Positions 8,695 through 17,655 of a DNA stretch of 64,000 nucleotides are shown here, in pieces; the stretch's first letter is position 1; every line of letters begins with the position of its first letter. Source of the stretch: Pseudooceanicola endophyticus (GTDB taxonomy: Bacteria; Pseudomonadota; Alphaproteobacteria; Rhodobacterales; Rhodobacteraceae); NCBI RefSeq assembly GCF_018760365.1, contig NZ_JAHIAB010000011.1, positions 124,001 to 188,000 on the forward strand, given 5' to 3'. Position numbers and translations under genes: made by a program. The notes below the pieces were generated by a model. It saw only the letters and a program-made list of their open reading frames with translations, had not been told where the DNA came from and made no database searches.

Positions 8695-11126
8695 TCTGCG
8701 GCCTCCAGGGTGATGTCTGCCAGGGGTTGGTACTGCTCGGAGTGGTTCTTGACGTGATCCGCCCAGGGATCCTTGCGGTAGACGCTTTGCGAGATCTCGA
8801 AGCGTTCGTTCAGGGCAGCGCGTTCCTCGGCGTTCGACAGGGTGTCCTTGACCCAGTCGAGACCGACCTTGGCGACCCATTTGTAGGGCCGGTCGAGGTA
8901 CTTGGCGTTCTCGCGGTAAAGCTGCATGAAGGCGGCGATCCACTCGATCGCTTCCGCTTCGGTCTTCGCGTCGATCAGCCGTTCGGTTTCCTTCACATCC
9001 ATGCCGGCGGCGCCCGCGACCCCGATCTGGTAGCCGCTGTCGACGCAGACCACGCCGATGTCCTTGCAGGTGGCCTCGGCGCAGTTGCGCGGGCAGCCCG
9101 AGACGCCCAGCTTGACCTTGTGCGGCGTCCAGGAGCCCCAGAGCTTCTTCTCCAGCTGGATGCCGAGGCCCGAGCTGTCCTGCGTGCCGAAGCGGCAGAA
9201 CTCCTTGCCGACGCAGGTCTTCACCGTGCGCAGACCCTTGGAATAGGCGTGACCCGAGACCATGCCGGCCGCGTTCAGGTCATCCCAGATCGCCGTCAGG
9301 TCCTCTTTCTTGACGCCCAGAAGGTCGATGCGCTGACCGCCGGTGACATGCAGCTTGGCGCCGTATTTCTCGGAAGCATCTGCAATGGCGCGCAGCTCGT
9401 CGGGGGTGGTCATGCCGCCCCACATCCGCGGCACGACCGAATAGGTGCCGTCCTTCTGGATGTTGGCATGGCGACGCTCGTTGACGAAGCGCGATTGCAG
9501 GTTGTCCTGATATTCCAGCGGCCAGTCGGCCAGCAGGTAGTAGTTCACCGCCGGGCGGCAGACATGGCAGCCGTTCGCGGTTTTCCAGCCCAGTTCCTGC
9601 CAGACGGCGGCTTCGGATTTCAGCGCCTTGGCCTTGATCAGGCGGCGGATGTCTTCGTGGGTATGGTCCGAGCAGCCGCAGATCGACTGTGCCGCGGGGA
9701 TGACGAAATCATCGCCCAGCGTCACCGCCATGACCTGTTCCACCAGTCCCGTGCAGGTCCCGCAGGAGGCCGAGGCCTTGGTCGTGGCACGAACATCCGC
9801 AAGCGTATGGGCGCCGTTCTTCACCGCGTTGACGATGGTGCTCTTGCAAATGCCGTTGCAGCCGCAGATTTCCGCATCATCCGGCAAGGCTGCAACGGCT
9901 GCCAAAGGGTCCCCGGAGGCACCTCCCTGGAAGGCCGGGCCAAAGATCAGCGTGTCGCGGATGTCCGAGACATCGGTGCCGTCCTTCATCATGCCGAAGA
10001 ACCAGTTGCCGTCGGCGGTGTCGCCATACATCACGGCGCCAAGGATCTTGTTGTCCTTCAGCACGATGCGCTTGTAGACGCCGCGCGCGGGATCGCGGAA
10101 GACGATGTCCTCGCGGTCCTCGCCCTCGGCGAAATCCCCGGCGCTGAACAGGTCGCAGCCCGTGACCTTCAGCTTGGTCGACACGTCGCGGTGCACATAG
10201 CCCGCCGCTTCGCCCACCAGCGTCTTCGCGGCAACCTTGGCCTGGTCGTAGATCGGCGCGACGAGGCCGAACAGCATCCCGTCCAGTTCCACGCATTCGC
10301 CAAGCGCCAGAATGTCGGGATCCGAGGTCTGCATCGTCGCATCGACATGGATCGCGCGACCGGTGGCCAGGCCGGCCTCTTTCGCCAGCGCGACGTTCGG
10401 GCGGATGCCCACGGCCATCACCAGCAGGTCGCAGGGCAGCACGGTGCCGTTGTCCAGCTCAAGCCCCGTGACCTTGCCGTTTTCCCCGAGGATCTGCTTG
10501 GAGTTGGTCGCGCACAGCACCTTGATGCCACGGCCCACCAGCTCCTTGCGCAGCAGGTAGCCGGCGCTTTCGTCAAGCTGGCGCTCCATCAGGTGGCCCA
10601 TGATGTGCACGACGGTGGTGTCGACGCCCTGCGCGTGCAGGCCAGCGGCGGCTTCCAGACCCAGCAGGCCGCCCCCGATGACGACGGCGGAGGACCCTTC
10701 GGTCTTGCCCAGCTCCATCATGCGGTAGGTGTCTTCAAGGTCGCGATAGGCGATCACGCCCTCCAGGTCATGACCCGGCAGCGGGATGATGAACGGGTTC
10801 GACCCCGTCGCGATCACCAGCTTGTCGTAGGGCAGGACGTCGCCGTTCTCGGCGGTGACGGTCTTGGCCGCGCGGTCGATCGCCACGACCTTCTCGCCGA
10901 AGCGGGTGGTCACGCCCTGGTCGTCGTACCACTGGGCATTGTGGGTCTCGATCTGCTCGTAGGTCTTCTCGCCCGAGAGGACGGGAGAGAGCATGATGCG
11001 GTTGTAGGTCCCGCGCGGTTCTGCGTTGAAGAGCGTGACATCCCAGTCGCCGCCCTGCTCGAAAAGATGCTCCAGCATCCGCCCGGAGGCCATGCCGGCA
11101 CCGATCACAATCAGCTTCTGTGCCAT
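8691..11126 (-). CDS. nirB: Nitrite reductase (NADH) large subunit NirB
   Basis: NirB carries out six-electron reduction of nitrite to ammonium. The 811-residue protein has an N-terminal FAD/NADH pyridine nucleotide-disulfide oxidoreductase region (LIVIGAGMASGRMLE; second Rossmann motif VVIGGGLLGLEAA). Next come two BFD-like [2Fe-2S] segments (CGCNGIC...CGTC; CGCS...CHVC), then the sulfite/nitrite reductase ferredoxin-like region. The sirohaem/[4Fe-4S] cysteines are in TCVGKEFC and SGCPRNC. The start chosen gives the canonical MAQKLIVIGAGM beginning. A 67-base gap separates it from nrtCD. Confidence 0.97.
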   Translation of the reverse strand: MAQKLIVIGAGMASGRMLEHLFEQGGDWDVTLFNAEPRGTYNRIMLSPVLSGEKTYEQIETHNAQWYDDQGVTTRFGEKVVAIDRAAKTVTAENGDVLPYDKLVIATGSNPFIIPLPGHDLEGVIAYRDLEDTYRMMELGKTEGSSAVVIGGGLLGLEAAAGLHAQGVDTTVVHIMGHLMERQLDESAGYLLRKELVGRGIKVLCATNSKQILGENGKVTGLELDNGTVLPCDLLVMAVGIRPNVALAKEAGLATGRAIHVDATMQTSDPDILALGECVELDGMLFGLVAPIYDQAKVAAKTLVGEAAGYVHRDVSTKLKVTGCDLFSAGDFAEGEDREDIVFRDPARGVYKRIVLKDNKILGAVMYGDTADGNWFFGMMKDGTDVSDIRDTLIFGPAFQGGASGDPLAAVAALPDDAEICGCNGICKSTIVNAVKNGAHTLADVRATTKASASCGTCTGLVEQVMAVTLGDDFVIPAAQSICGCSDHTHEDIRRLIKAKALKSEAAVWQELGWKTANGCHVCRPAVNYYLLADWPLEYQDNLQSRFVNERRHANIQKDGTYSVVPRMWGGMTTPDELRAIADASEKYGAKLHVTGGQRIDLLGVKKEDLTAIWDDLNAAGMVSGHAYSKGLRTVKTCVGKEFCRFGTQDSSGLGIQLEKKLWGSWTPHKVKLGVSGCPRNCAEATCKDIGVVCVDSGYQIGVAGAAGMDVKETERLIDAKTEAEAIEWIAAFMQLYRENAKYLDRPYKWVAKVGLDWVKDTLSNAEERAALNERFEISQSVYRKDPWADHVKNHSEQYQPLADITLEAAE

Positions 11127-11193
11127 GGGTCTGATCCTTCGTAGGGTCTTGTTGCGGTAACGGCAGGAGAGCTGCCGGGAGGGGGAGGCGGCC

Positions 11194-12888
11194 TTACTCG
11201 GCCGCGATCTTCGTCGGAGCCGCGGCCTTCGCCTTGGGCTTCGCGCCATGTTCGTACTCTTCGAGGAAATCGAGCACTTCCTGGCGGTAGTGGTAGTAAT
11301 CGGGGTGGTCGAGCAGCGCCTTGCGGGTGCGCGGACGGGGCAGGTTCACATCGGTGATCTTGCCGATGGTGGCCTGCGGGCCGTTGGTCATCATCACCAC
11401 GCGGTCGGCCAGCAGGATCGCTTCGTCGACGTCATGGGTGACGCAGATCGCGGTGACCTTGGTGCGCGACCAGACCTCCATCAGCACTTCCTGAAGCTCC
11501 CAGCGGGTCAGGCTGTCGAGCATCCCGAAGGGCTCGTCCAGCAGCAGCAGCTTGGGGCTGAGGGCGAAGGCGCGGGCGATGCCGACGCGCTGCTTCATGC
11601 CGTTGGACATGGAATGCGCCGGACGGTCCATCGCATCGCCCAGACCGACGCGCTCCAGGTAGTATTCCACCACGTCCTGACGTTCGGCACGGCTGGCCTT
11701 GGGATAGACCCGGTCGACCCCGATGGCGACGTTCTCCTTGGCGGACAGCCAGGGGAAGAGGTTCGGCGCCTGGAAGACCACGGCGCGTTCCGGATCGGCG
11801 CCTTCGACGTCGTAGCCATCTAGCTTGATCACGCCCTTGGAGATCGCGTTCAGACCGGCGGTCATGGTCAGCACGGTGGACTTGCCGCAGCCTGAATGGC
11901 CGATCAGCGAGATGAATTCGCCGCGATCCATCTTCAGGTTGAAATCCTCGACCACGGTCAGCGGACCCTTGGGCGTGGGGTAGATCTTGTGCAGCTTCTC
12001 GAAGGACAGGAAACGGTTGTCCAGCATTCCCTTCTGCGCGTCGCTGACGGCTTTGGGCAGGTTGTCGTGGGTATGGATCGCCTCGACATTCGGTAGCGTA
12101 CGGTTGCCGTCGGACTTGGCCTCGATCCCCGCGTCCATCAGGTAATTGGTGACCTTTGCGCGCAGCGCCTTGAAAGTGTCGTCGGTGTTCATCGCCGAGC
12201 GGTCCCGGGGGCGGGGCATCTCGACGCGGAATTCCTCGCCCAGGGTGCCGTCGGGGTTCAGCGCAATGATGCGGTCGGCCAGCAGGATGGCCTCGTCCAC
12301 GTCGTTGGTGATCAGCACGCAGGTCTTCTTGTCGGCGTTCCAGATCGCCTCGATCTCGTCCCCGAGGTTGGCGCGGGTCAGCGCGTCGAGCGCCGAGAGC
12401 GGCTCGTCCAGCAGCAGCACCTCTGGGTTCATGGCCAGCGCCCGGGCGACGTTGACGCGCTGGCGCATCCCGCCCGAAAGCTCTGCCGGACGGCGCGAGG
12501 CGGCGTGGCTGAGGCCCACCATCTTGATGTATTTCGCGACGGTCTGCGCCTTCTCGACGCGGCCCATCTGCGGGAAGCAGCTATCGAGGGCGAGCTGCAC
12601 GTTGCCGGCCACGGTCAGCCAGGGCATCAGCGAGTAGTTCTGGAAGATCACGCCGCGCTCGGGGCCGGGGCCCTCGATGCGCTTGCCGCGAAAGCTGACC
12701 TGGCCCCTGGTCGGGAATTCGAGGCCCGCCATCAGGTTGATCAGGGTGGTCTTGCCGGTGCCGGAGAAGCCCAGGAGGACGAGGAATTCGCCCTCATGGA
12801 CCGTCAGGTTGATGTCCTTGAGGACATGGGTGGCCTCGGTGCCTTCGCCGAAGCTTTTCGAAACGTTCTGGAAGTCGATGACGGCCAT
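11194..12888 (-). CDS. Nitrate ABC transporter ATPase, two fused nucleotide-binding domains
   Basis: This 564-residue protein energises nitrate import and fuses two ABC ATPase domains in one chain, replacing separate NrtC and NrtD. Domain 1 has Walker A GFSGTGKTT near 40-48, signature LSGGM near 137-141, Walker B LLLDEP and Asn195 where the switch His is expected (LITNDVDEA). Domain 2 has Walker A GHSGCGKST near 330-338, signature-region MSNGM near 427-431, LLLDEP and the normal His485. The linker spans about 230-295; the NrtA-like regulatory domain of cyanobacterial NrtC is absent. ATG 12888 is preferred; a GTG at 12897 overlapping the nrtB stop is possible. The tail is rich in Lys and Ala. 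Confidence 0.92.
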   Translation of the reverse strand: MAVIDFQNVSKSFGEGTEATHVLKDINLTVHEGEFLVLLGFSGTGKTTLINLMAGLEFPTRGQVSFRGKRIEGPGPERGVIFQNYSLMPWLTVAGNVQLALDSCFPQMGRVEKAQTVAKYIKMVGLSHAASRRPAELSGGMRQRVNVARALAMNPEVLLLDEPLSALDALTRANLGDEIEAIWNADKKTCVLITNDVDEAILLADRIIALNPDGTLGEEFRVEMPRPRDRSAMNTDDTFKALRAKVTNYLMDAGIEAKSDGNRTLPNVEAIHTHDNLPKAVSDAQKGMLDNRFLSFEKLHKIYPTPKGPLTVVEDFNLKMDRGEFISLIGHSGCGKSTVLTMTAGLNAISKGVIKLDGYDVEGADPERAVVFQAPNLFPWLSAKENVAIGVDRVYPKASRAERQDVVEYYLERVGLGDAMDRPAHSMSNGMKQRVGIARAFALSPKLLLLDEPFGMLDSLTRWELQEVLMEVWSRTKVTAICVTHDVDEAILLADRVVMMTNGPQATIGKITDVNLPRPRTRKALLDHPDYYHYRQEVLDFLEEYEHGAKPKAKAAAPTKIAAE

Positions 12889-12893
12889 GGGGA

Positions 12894-13976
12894 TCACCGG
12901 TTGTTCGAGAAGGTGAAGAGGGATTGCAGGGCGAACATCACGCGATCGAGCAGGAAGCCGATGATGCCGATGGTGAAGACCGCGACCATGATCTTGGCGA
13001 GCGAGGAGGAAGAGCCGTTCTGGAATTCATCCCAGACGAATTTTCCGAGGCCGGGGTTCTGGGCCAGCATCTCGGCGGCGATCAGCACCATCCAGCCCAC
13101 ACCCAGCGACAGGCGCAGCCCGGTGAAGATCAGCGGCAGGGCCGAGGGAAGCACCAGCTTGGTGATCTTCTGCCAGGTGCCCATCTTGAGGACCCGGGAG
13201 ACCGAGATCAGGTCCTTGTCGATGGAGGCCACGCCAAGCGCGGTGTTGATCAGCGTCGGCCAGAGCGAGCAGAGCGTCACGGTGATGGCCGAGACCAGGA
13301 AGGATTTCGCGAACAGGCCGTCGTTGGTGGTGTAGACCGCCGAGACGACCATGGTGACGATGGGCAGCCAGGCCAGCGGCGAGACCGGTTTGAAGATCTG
13401 GATGATCGGGTTCAGCGCAGCGTTCGCGGTGACGGAAAGACCGGCGGCGATGCCAAGGGGGATGGCGACGACAGAGGCGACAAGGAAGCCGAAGAACACC
13501 GTCTTGATTGAGGTCCAGATCTGTTCGTAGTAGCTGGGCGCGCCGGTATAGGGGATGGTCTTCACCTGGTCGGCCTTGCCGGCGGCGATCAGGCGTTCGT
13601 TGCGGGCCTCGACGCGTTCCTCGAACTTCTGCTTGTCGGCGGCGGTGCGCAGGGCGCTTTCATGCAGGCTGACGGCCTCTTCCCAGACCTGGGCGGGGCC
13701 GGGCACGGCGCCGAGCGAGGTCTGGACCTTCGGCGCCAGGGTGCCCCAGAGCAGCAGGAAGCAGGCGATGGCCAGCAGCGGCACGCCGAGCAGACGCCAG
13801 ACGTCCTTCATCTGGGCCTTGGGGTTGTCGCCGGCCAGCGCCTTCAGGATCGGGGTGATCCAGGCCAGGCCGAGGACGCGGAACCACTTGTCCGCGGTGT
13901 TGATGGTGGTGAAGAGCTTTGCGCGGCGCGCTTCGCGGGCCTCTGCGCGTGCAAAATCGGGATCGACGGTGGTCAT
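12894..13976 (-). CDS. nrtB: Nitrate ABC transporter permease NrtB
   Basis: This is the inner-membrane permease of the nitrate importer. The 360-residue protein has an N-terminal extension, then a transmembrane helix near LLAIACFLLLWGTLAP. After a charged periplasmic loop, further helices contain the binding-protein-dependent transport EAA region (LPSALPLIFTGLRLSLGVGW). It is longer than cyanobacterial NrtB because of the N-terminal half before the first EAA-type block. The start at 13976 (ATG) is preferred to an in-frame TTG two codons earlier. It lies between nrtA and the fused ATPase gene, 5 bases from the latter. Confidence 0.93.
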   Translation of the reverse strand: MTTVDPDFARAEAREARRAKLFTTINTADKWFRVLGLAWITPILKALAGDNPKAQMKDVWRLLGVPLLAIACFLLLWGTLAPKVQTSLGAVPGPAQVWEEAVSLHESALRTAADKQKFEERVEARNERLIAAGKADQVKTIPYTGAPSYYEQIWTSIKTVFFGFLVASVVAIPLGIAAGLSVTANAALNPIIQIFKPVSPLAWLPIVTMVVSAVYTTNDGLFAKSFLVSAITVTLCSLWPTLINTALGVASIDKDLISVSRVLKMGTWQKITKLVLPSALPLIFTGLRLSLGVGWMVLIAAEMLAQNPGLGKFVWDEFQNGSSSSLAKIMVAVFTIGIIGFLLDRVMFALQSLFTFSNNR

Positions 13977-14147
13977 TGTCAACTCTCTGATCTGACGGGC
14001 GGAACCCGCATTATCCGTGAAAAGCCGGGACGACGGGGACGCTCGCGCCTTCGGCGCATCGCCCCACCCGCCGTCCCGTCAGGCTGGAAGAGGGAAACAG
14101 GCAGTCCTCTGGAGGGGGAACTGCGGTACTCGTTACGGGTGAGGGGG

Positions 14148-15515
14148 TCAGCCCTGGATGTCGGACCCCACGACCTTCTGATCGTCCTTCAGGCCGATCG
14201 GGAGGCTGTCGATGTAGGCATTGGGCTGCTTGCCGTCGAAGCCGATGCCGTCGATCACGTCGGAGGCCGGCGTCGGATCCTTGTAGCCATCGCTGGACCA
14301 GTCGAAATCGGCCTCATTGGCCAGGCCCTCGTCGACCAGGGCGCGGGCGGCCTTGAGGAAGATCTCGGGCTTGTAGACGGATTTCGCGACCTCGTCGTAC
14401 CAGCTGTCGGGGTGACCTTCGGCGATCTGGCCCCAGCGGCGCATCTGGGTCAGGTACCAGACCGCATCGGAGTAATAGGGGTAGTTCGCATTGTAGCGGA
14501 AGAAGACGTTGAAGTCGGGGACCTCGCGCTTGTCGCCCTTTTCGTATTCGAAGGTGCCGGTCATCGAGTTGGCGATCACCTCGGCATCGGCGCCGACGTA
14601 GTTCGGCTGGGCCAGGATCTTCACCGCCTCGGCGCGGTTGGCATTGTCGTTCTCATCCAGCCACTGGGCGGCGCGGATCAGCGCCTTGGTGACGGCGAGG
14701 GTGGTGTTGGGATATTTCTCGGCGAATTCGGCGGTGATGCCGAAGACCTTCTCGGGGTTGTTCTTCCAGATCTCGTAGTCGGTCACCACCGGCACGCCGA
14801 TGCCCTTGAAGACGGCCTGCTGGTTCCAGGGCTCGCCGACGCAGTAGCCGGAGATGGTGCCGGCCTCGAGCGTGGCGGGCATCTGGGGCGGCGGGGTCAC
14901 CGACAGCAGCGCCTGGGCGCCGATCTGGCCCGAGACATTCTCGGGCGAGTAGTAGCCGGGGTTGATGCCGCCGGCGGCCAGCCAGTAGCGCAGCTCGTAA
15001 TTATGGGTGGAGACCGGGAAGACCATGCCCATGTTGAAGGGCTTGCCCTCGGCGTTGAACTTTTCGATCACCGGCTTCAGGTAGGAGGCCGAGATCGGAT
15101 GCGCGACCTTGCCGTCCGCATCCAGCGGCAGGGCGGGCTTCATCATGTCCCAGACCTCGTTCGAGACGGTGATGCCGTTGCCGTTCAGGTCCATGGAGAA
15201 GGGGGTGATGATATGCGCCTGGGTGCCGTAGCCGATGGTGGCGGCGATCGGCTGGCCGGCCAGCATGTGCGCCCCGTCCAGCGTCCCCGAGATCACGCCA
15301 TCCAGCAGCACCTTCCAGTTGGCCTGGGCTTCGAGGGTCACGAAGAGGCCCTCGTCGTCGAAGAAGCCCTGTTCATAGGCCACGGCCAGCGGCGCCATGT
15401 CCGTCAGCTTGATGAAGCCGAAGGTCAGCACGTCCTTTTCCAGGTTCTCGGTCACGGCGAAGGCCGGCGTCACCAGAGCGGTCGAAAGACCCAGTGCCAG
15501 AAGCAGTTTGTTCAT
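14148..15515 (-). CDS. nrtA: Nitrate ABC transporter substrate-binding protein NrtA
   Basis: NrtA captures nitrate for the NrtB/NrtCD importer. The 455-residue protein begins with a signal peptide of about 20 residues ending in PAFA. The mature part contains [33 protein letters not shown] and a [16 protein letters not shown] region, all characteristic of NrtA/CmpA proteins. There is no lipobox, so it should be soluble in the periplasm. It is the first structural gene after the antitermination leader and is related in sequence to NasS, the cytoplasmic sensor encoded upstream. Confidence 0.95.
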   Translation of the reverse strand: MNKLLLALGLSTALVTPAFAVTENLEKDVLTFGFIKLTDMAPLAVAYEQGFFDDEGLFVTLEAQANWKVLLDGVISGTLDGAHMLAGQPIAATIGYGTQAHIITPFSMDLNGNGITVSNEVWDMMKPALPLDADGKVAHPISASYLKPVIEKFNAEGKPFNMGMVFPVSTHNYELRYWLAAGGINPGYYSPENVSGQIGAQALLSVTPPPQMPATLEAGTISGYCVGEPWNQQAVFKGIGVPVVTDYEIWKNNPEKVFGITAEFAEKYPNTTLAVTKALIRAAQWLDENDNANRAEAVKILAQPNYVGADAEVIANSMTGTFEYEKGDKREVPDFNVFFRYNANYPYYSDAVWYLTQMRRWGQIAEGHPDSWYDEVAKSVYKPEIFLKAARALVDEGLANEADFDWSSDGYKDPTPASDVIDGIGFDGKQPNAYIDSLPIGLKDDQKVVGSDIQG

Positions 15516-15574
15516 TGATTCACCCCGTTAGTAGAAGCCCGGGGATCGTTCCTCGTCCAACCGGGCCAAACACG

Positions 15575-15685
15575 AAAAGCCGCTACGACATGCGCCGGAA
15601 ACCATGTGGTTTCAGCGAGTCGAGCGGCTCTGCTCAGTCAACCCAATCGGTGGGAAAATGCGTGAGGCGGGCGCCATTGCCTGCC
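15575..15685 (-). promoter_or_regulatory. NasT-type antitermination leader: two ANTAR hairpins and an intrinsic terminator
   Basis: Read on the minus strand in the nasS-nrtA spacer. Hairpin 1 (15685-15666) has arms GGCAGGC and GCCCGCC, with one A.C mismatch, closing hexaloop AAUGGC. Hairpin 2 (15635-15622) has arms GAGC and GCUC closing hexaloop AGAGCC. Both loops have A at position 1 and G at position 4, the known signature of ANTAR-protein RNA targets. Bases 15629-15623 also form the 5' arm (AGCCGCU) of a terminator whose 3' arm AGCGGCU is at 15584-15578. Four extra CGAC/GUCG pairs across a bulged U extend the stem, and UUUU follows. Hairpin 2 and the terminator are therefore mutually exclusive. 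Free NasT would let transcription enter nrtA. Confidence 0.85.
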
Positions 15686-15798
15686 TGTAGGGTCGTTAAA
15701 CCGGATTCGCTGACGTCGGGCAAACATTCTCTGGGCAGGAAGGGAATGTTTTGCGATAACGGCGCCGGAAGACCGGATGCGGATCAATTCTTGGGCGG

Positions 15799-16980
15799 TT
15801 ATTTCCCGCTTGGCTCAAAAACGCGGCCATCGAAGAACCGGTCCGGCAGCAGTGAAAGCCGTCCGGAGGCCGAGGCGATGGAGGTTTCCTGGGCAATCGC
15901 CCCCTCGATCTTCATCGAGGCGCCGGGCAGATCGGCTTCGGTTCCCGCCAGGGCATCGCGGTGCAGGTCAGACCGGAAGGCGGCACGCCCGGCGCGCAAC
16001 GCCTGATCGCGGTCCAGCCCGGTGCGCGCGGCCAGCTGCAGGGCGATCCATTCCGCCTGGCTGCGCCAGGGGAAGGTTGCGCAGCCGCGGTGGAAGCCGA
16101 CGAACTGCGCCACCTCGCGGACCTCGCCACGGGCATTGATCACCATCCGCCCCGAGAGCGCGCGGTCCAGGATCTCGGCCGGCAGGTCGAGGTATTCGGG
16201 ACGGGCCAGCAGCTCGGCGGTGAGGCTTTTGGATTCCGGAGCCGCGAGCCAGCGCCCGGCGCGCCAGGTGGCCCGAACCAGCCGGCCCAGCAGCTCGTCC
16301 TCGCGCTCGGCCCAGTCGGTGCGGGTGGCCAGCACCTTTTCCGGGGCGAAGGCCCAGATCGCGCGGCCCGGCAACAGCAGCTCTCCGGCGGCGTTCTCGA
16401 CGGTGATGGAGCCCCAGGGCTCTCCGACGCAGAAGGCGTCCAGCTCTCCGGCGGCCATGGCATCGGCCATCAGCGCGGGGGGCACGGTGCGGATCAGCAC
16501 GCTTTGCGGGGCGGGCAGGCCGACGGCGTTCAGCCAGTAGTACAGCAGCTCGGCATGCATGGAGAAGGGGAAGGGCACGCCGATGCGCAGCGGCCGGTCG
16601 GCGGGCTTGGCGGCCAGCAGCGCCTGGCCTGCGGCCAGCGCGTCGTTGAAGGCGAAATCATGGCCGACGGCGCGCAGGCGCTCGGCCAGCGCGTTCGAGA
16701 CGCCGATGACATTGCCGTTGACGTTCAGCACGGAGACCGCCGAAAGCGCCGCCCCGGTGCCGCCCAGCCCCAGGGCCGAGGCCACCGGCACCGGCGACAG
16801 CATATGCGCGGCCTCGACCCGGCCATAGACCAGCATGTCGCGCAGCGAGGACCAGGAGGGCGCCTTCAGCAGGTCAAGCGCGATGCCCTCCTCGGCGGCA
16901 AAGCCCATCTCCTGCGCCACAACGAGGGGCGCCGCATCGACAAGGCCGATGAACCCGACCGAGAGTGCCGTGGCCTTCAT
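15799..16980 (-). CDS. nasS: Nitrate/nitrite sensor NasS
   Basis: NasS is a cytoplasmic NrtA-like protein that in characterised systems binds nitrate or nitrite and releases the antiterminator NasT. The 393-residue product shares the NrtA pattern (LSVGFIGLVDAAPLVVAQEMG, EAAHMLSPVPVASALG, LDAFCVGEPWGS) but has no signal peptide, as expected for the sensor. It overlaps nasT by 4 bases (ATGA), consistent with equimolar production. The leader hairpins lie between it and nrtA. Confidence 0.92.
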   Translation of the reverse strand: MKATALSVGFIGLVDAAPLVVAQEMGFAAEEGIALDLLKAPSWSSLRDMLVYGRVEAAHMLSPVPVASALGLGGTGAALSAVSVLNVNGNVIGVSNALAERLRAVGHDFAFNDALAAGQALLAAKPADRPLRIGVPFPFSMHAELLYYWLNAVGLPAPQSVLIRTVPPALMADAMAAGELDAFCVGEPWGSITVENAAGELLLPGRAIWAFAPEKVLATRTDWAEREDELLGRLVRATWRAGRWLAAPESKSLTAELLARPEYLDLPAEILDRALSGRMVINARGEVREVAQFVGFHRGCATFPWRSQAEWIALQLAARTGLDRDQALRAGRAAFRSDLHRDALAGTEADLPGASMKIEGAIAQETSIASASGRLSLLPDRFFDGRVFEPSGK

Positions 16981-17561
16981 CCCAGCAGCCCCGCGGTCGA
17001 GACCAGCGCCTGCGCCACGTCGGCGACGCGCTTGCCCTGGTCCATGGCGGCCTTGCGCAGCAGGGCATAGGCCTCGTCCTCGCCGACGCCGCGGGCCTTC
17101 ATCAACATGCCCTTGGCACGGTCGATGACCTTGCGCTCTTCCAGGGCCTTCTTGGTGGCGGCCAGCTCGGTGCGCATGCGCTGGAACATGTGGAAGCGGG
17201 CAACGGCGGCATCCAGCACCGGCTTCACCCGGTCGGGCGCCATGCCGGCCACGACATAGGCGGAAACGCCGGCCTCGATCGCGGCGCGGGTCAGGCTGTC
17301 GTCGGTCTGGTCGACGAACATCGCGACGGGGCGTTCCAGCGGGCCGGAGGCCAGCGTCAGCTCTTCCATCATGTCGCGCGAGGGGTTGGCGATGTCGATC
17401 AGCACCATGTCGGGATTGTGGTTGCGGATCGAACGGGCCAGCCCGGTGGTTTCCGCGATGACATGGATGTCGAAATCTCCGGCGGCGCGCAGGCTGTCGA
17501 CGATCAGCAGCGCGCGGTCCCGGTCCGGTTCGACGACGATAATGGAAAGCTTGTCGGCCAT
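16977..17561 (-). CDS. nasT: Nitrate-responsive antiterminator NasT (receiver plus ANTAR)
   Basis: The 194-residue protein has a receiver-like domain (LSIIVVEPDRDRALLIVDSL, MVLIDIANPSRDMMEEL) followed by a coiled linker and a C-terminal ANTAR RNA-binding domain (ALEERKVIDRAKGMLMKARGVGEDEAYALLRKAAM). This is the expected NasT architecture. It should bind the paired hexaloop hairpins at 15622-15685 when not held by NasS. The start is the ATG at 17561; the frame stays open upstream but that part lacks family similarity. No strong ribosome-binding site was seen. Confidence 0.94.
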   Translation of the reverse strand: MADKLSIIVVEPDRDRALLIVDSLRAAGDFDIHVIAETTGLARSIRNHNPDMVLIDIANPSRDMMEELTLASGPLERPVAMFVDQTDDSLTRAAIEAGVSAYVVAGMAPDRVKPVLDAAVARFHMFQRMRTELAATKKALEERKVIDRAKGMLMKARGVGEDEAYALLRKAAMDQGKRVADVAQALVSTAGLLG

Positions 17562-17655
17562 GCTTCGGGAAATGCCCCTGTTTACGCGACGTTGTAAAGC
17601 CGCCTCCGCGAGGCGTGATGAAGAATCCGCCGGGGCGCCGAAAAAAGCGGCGGGG

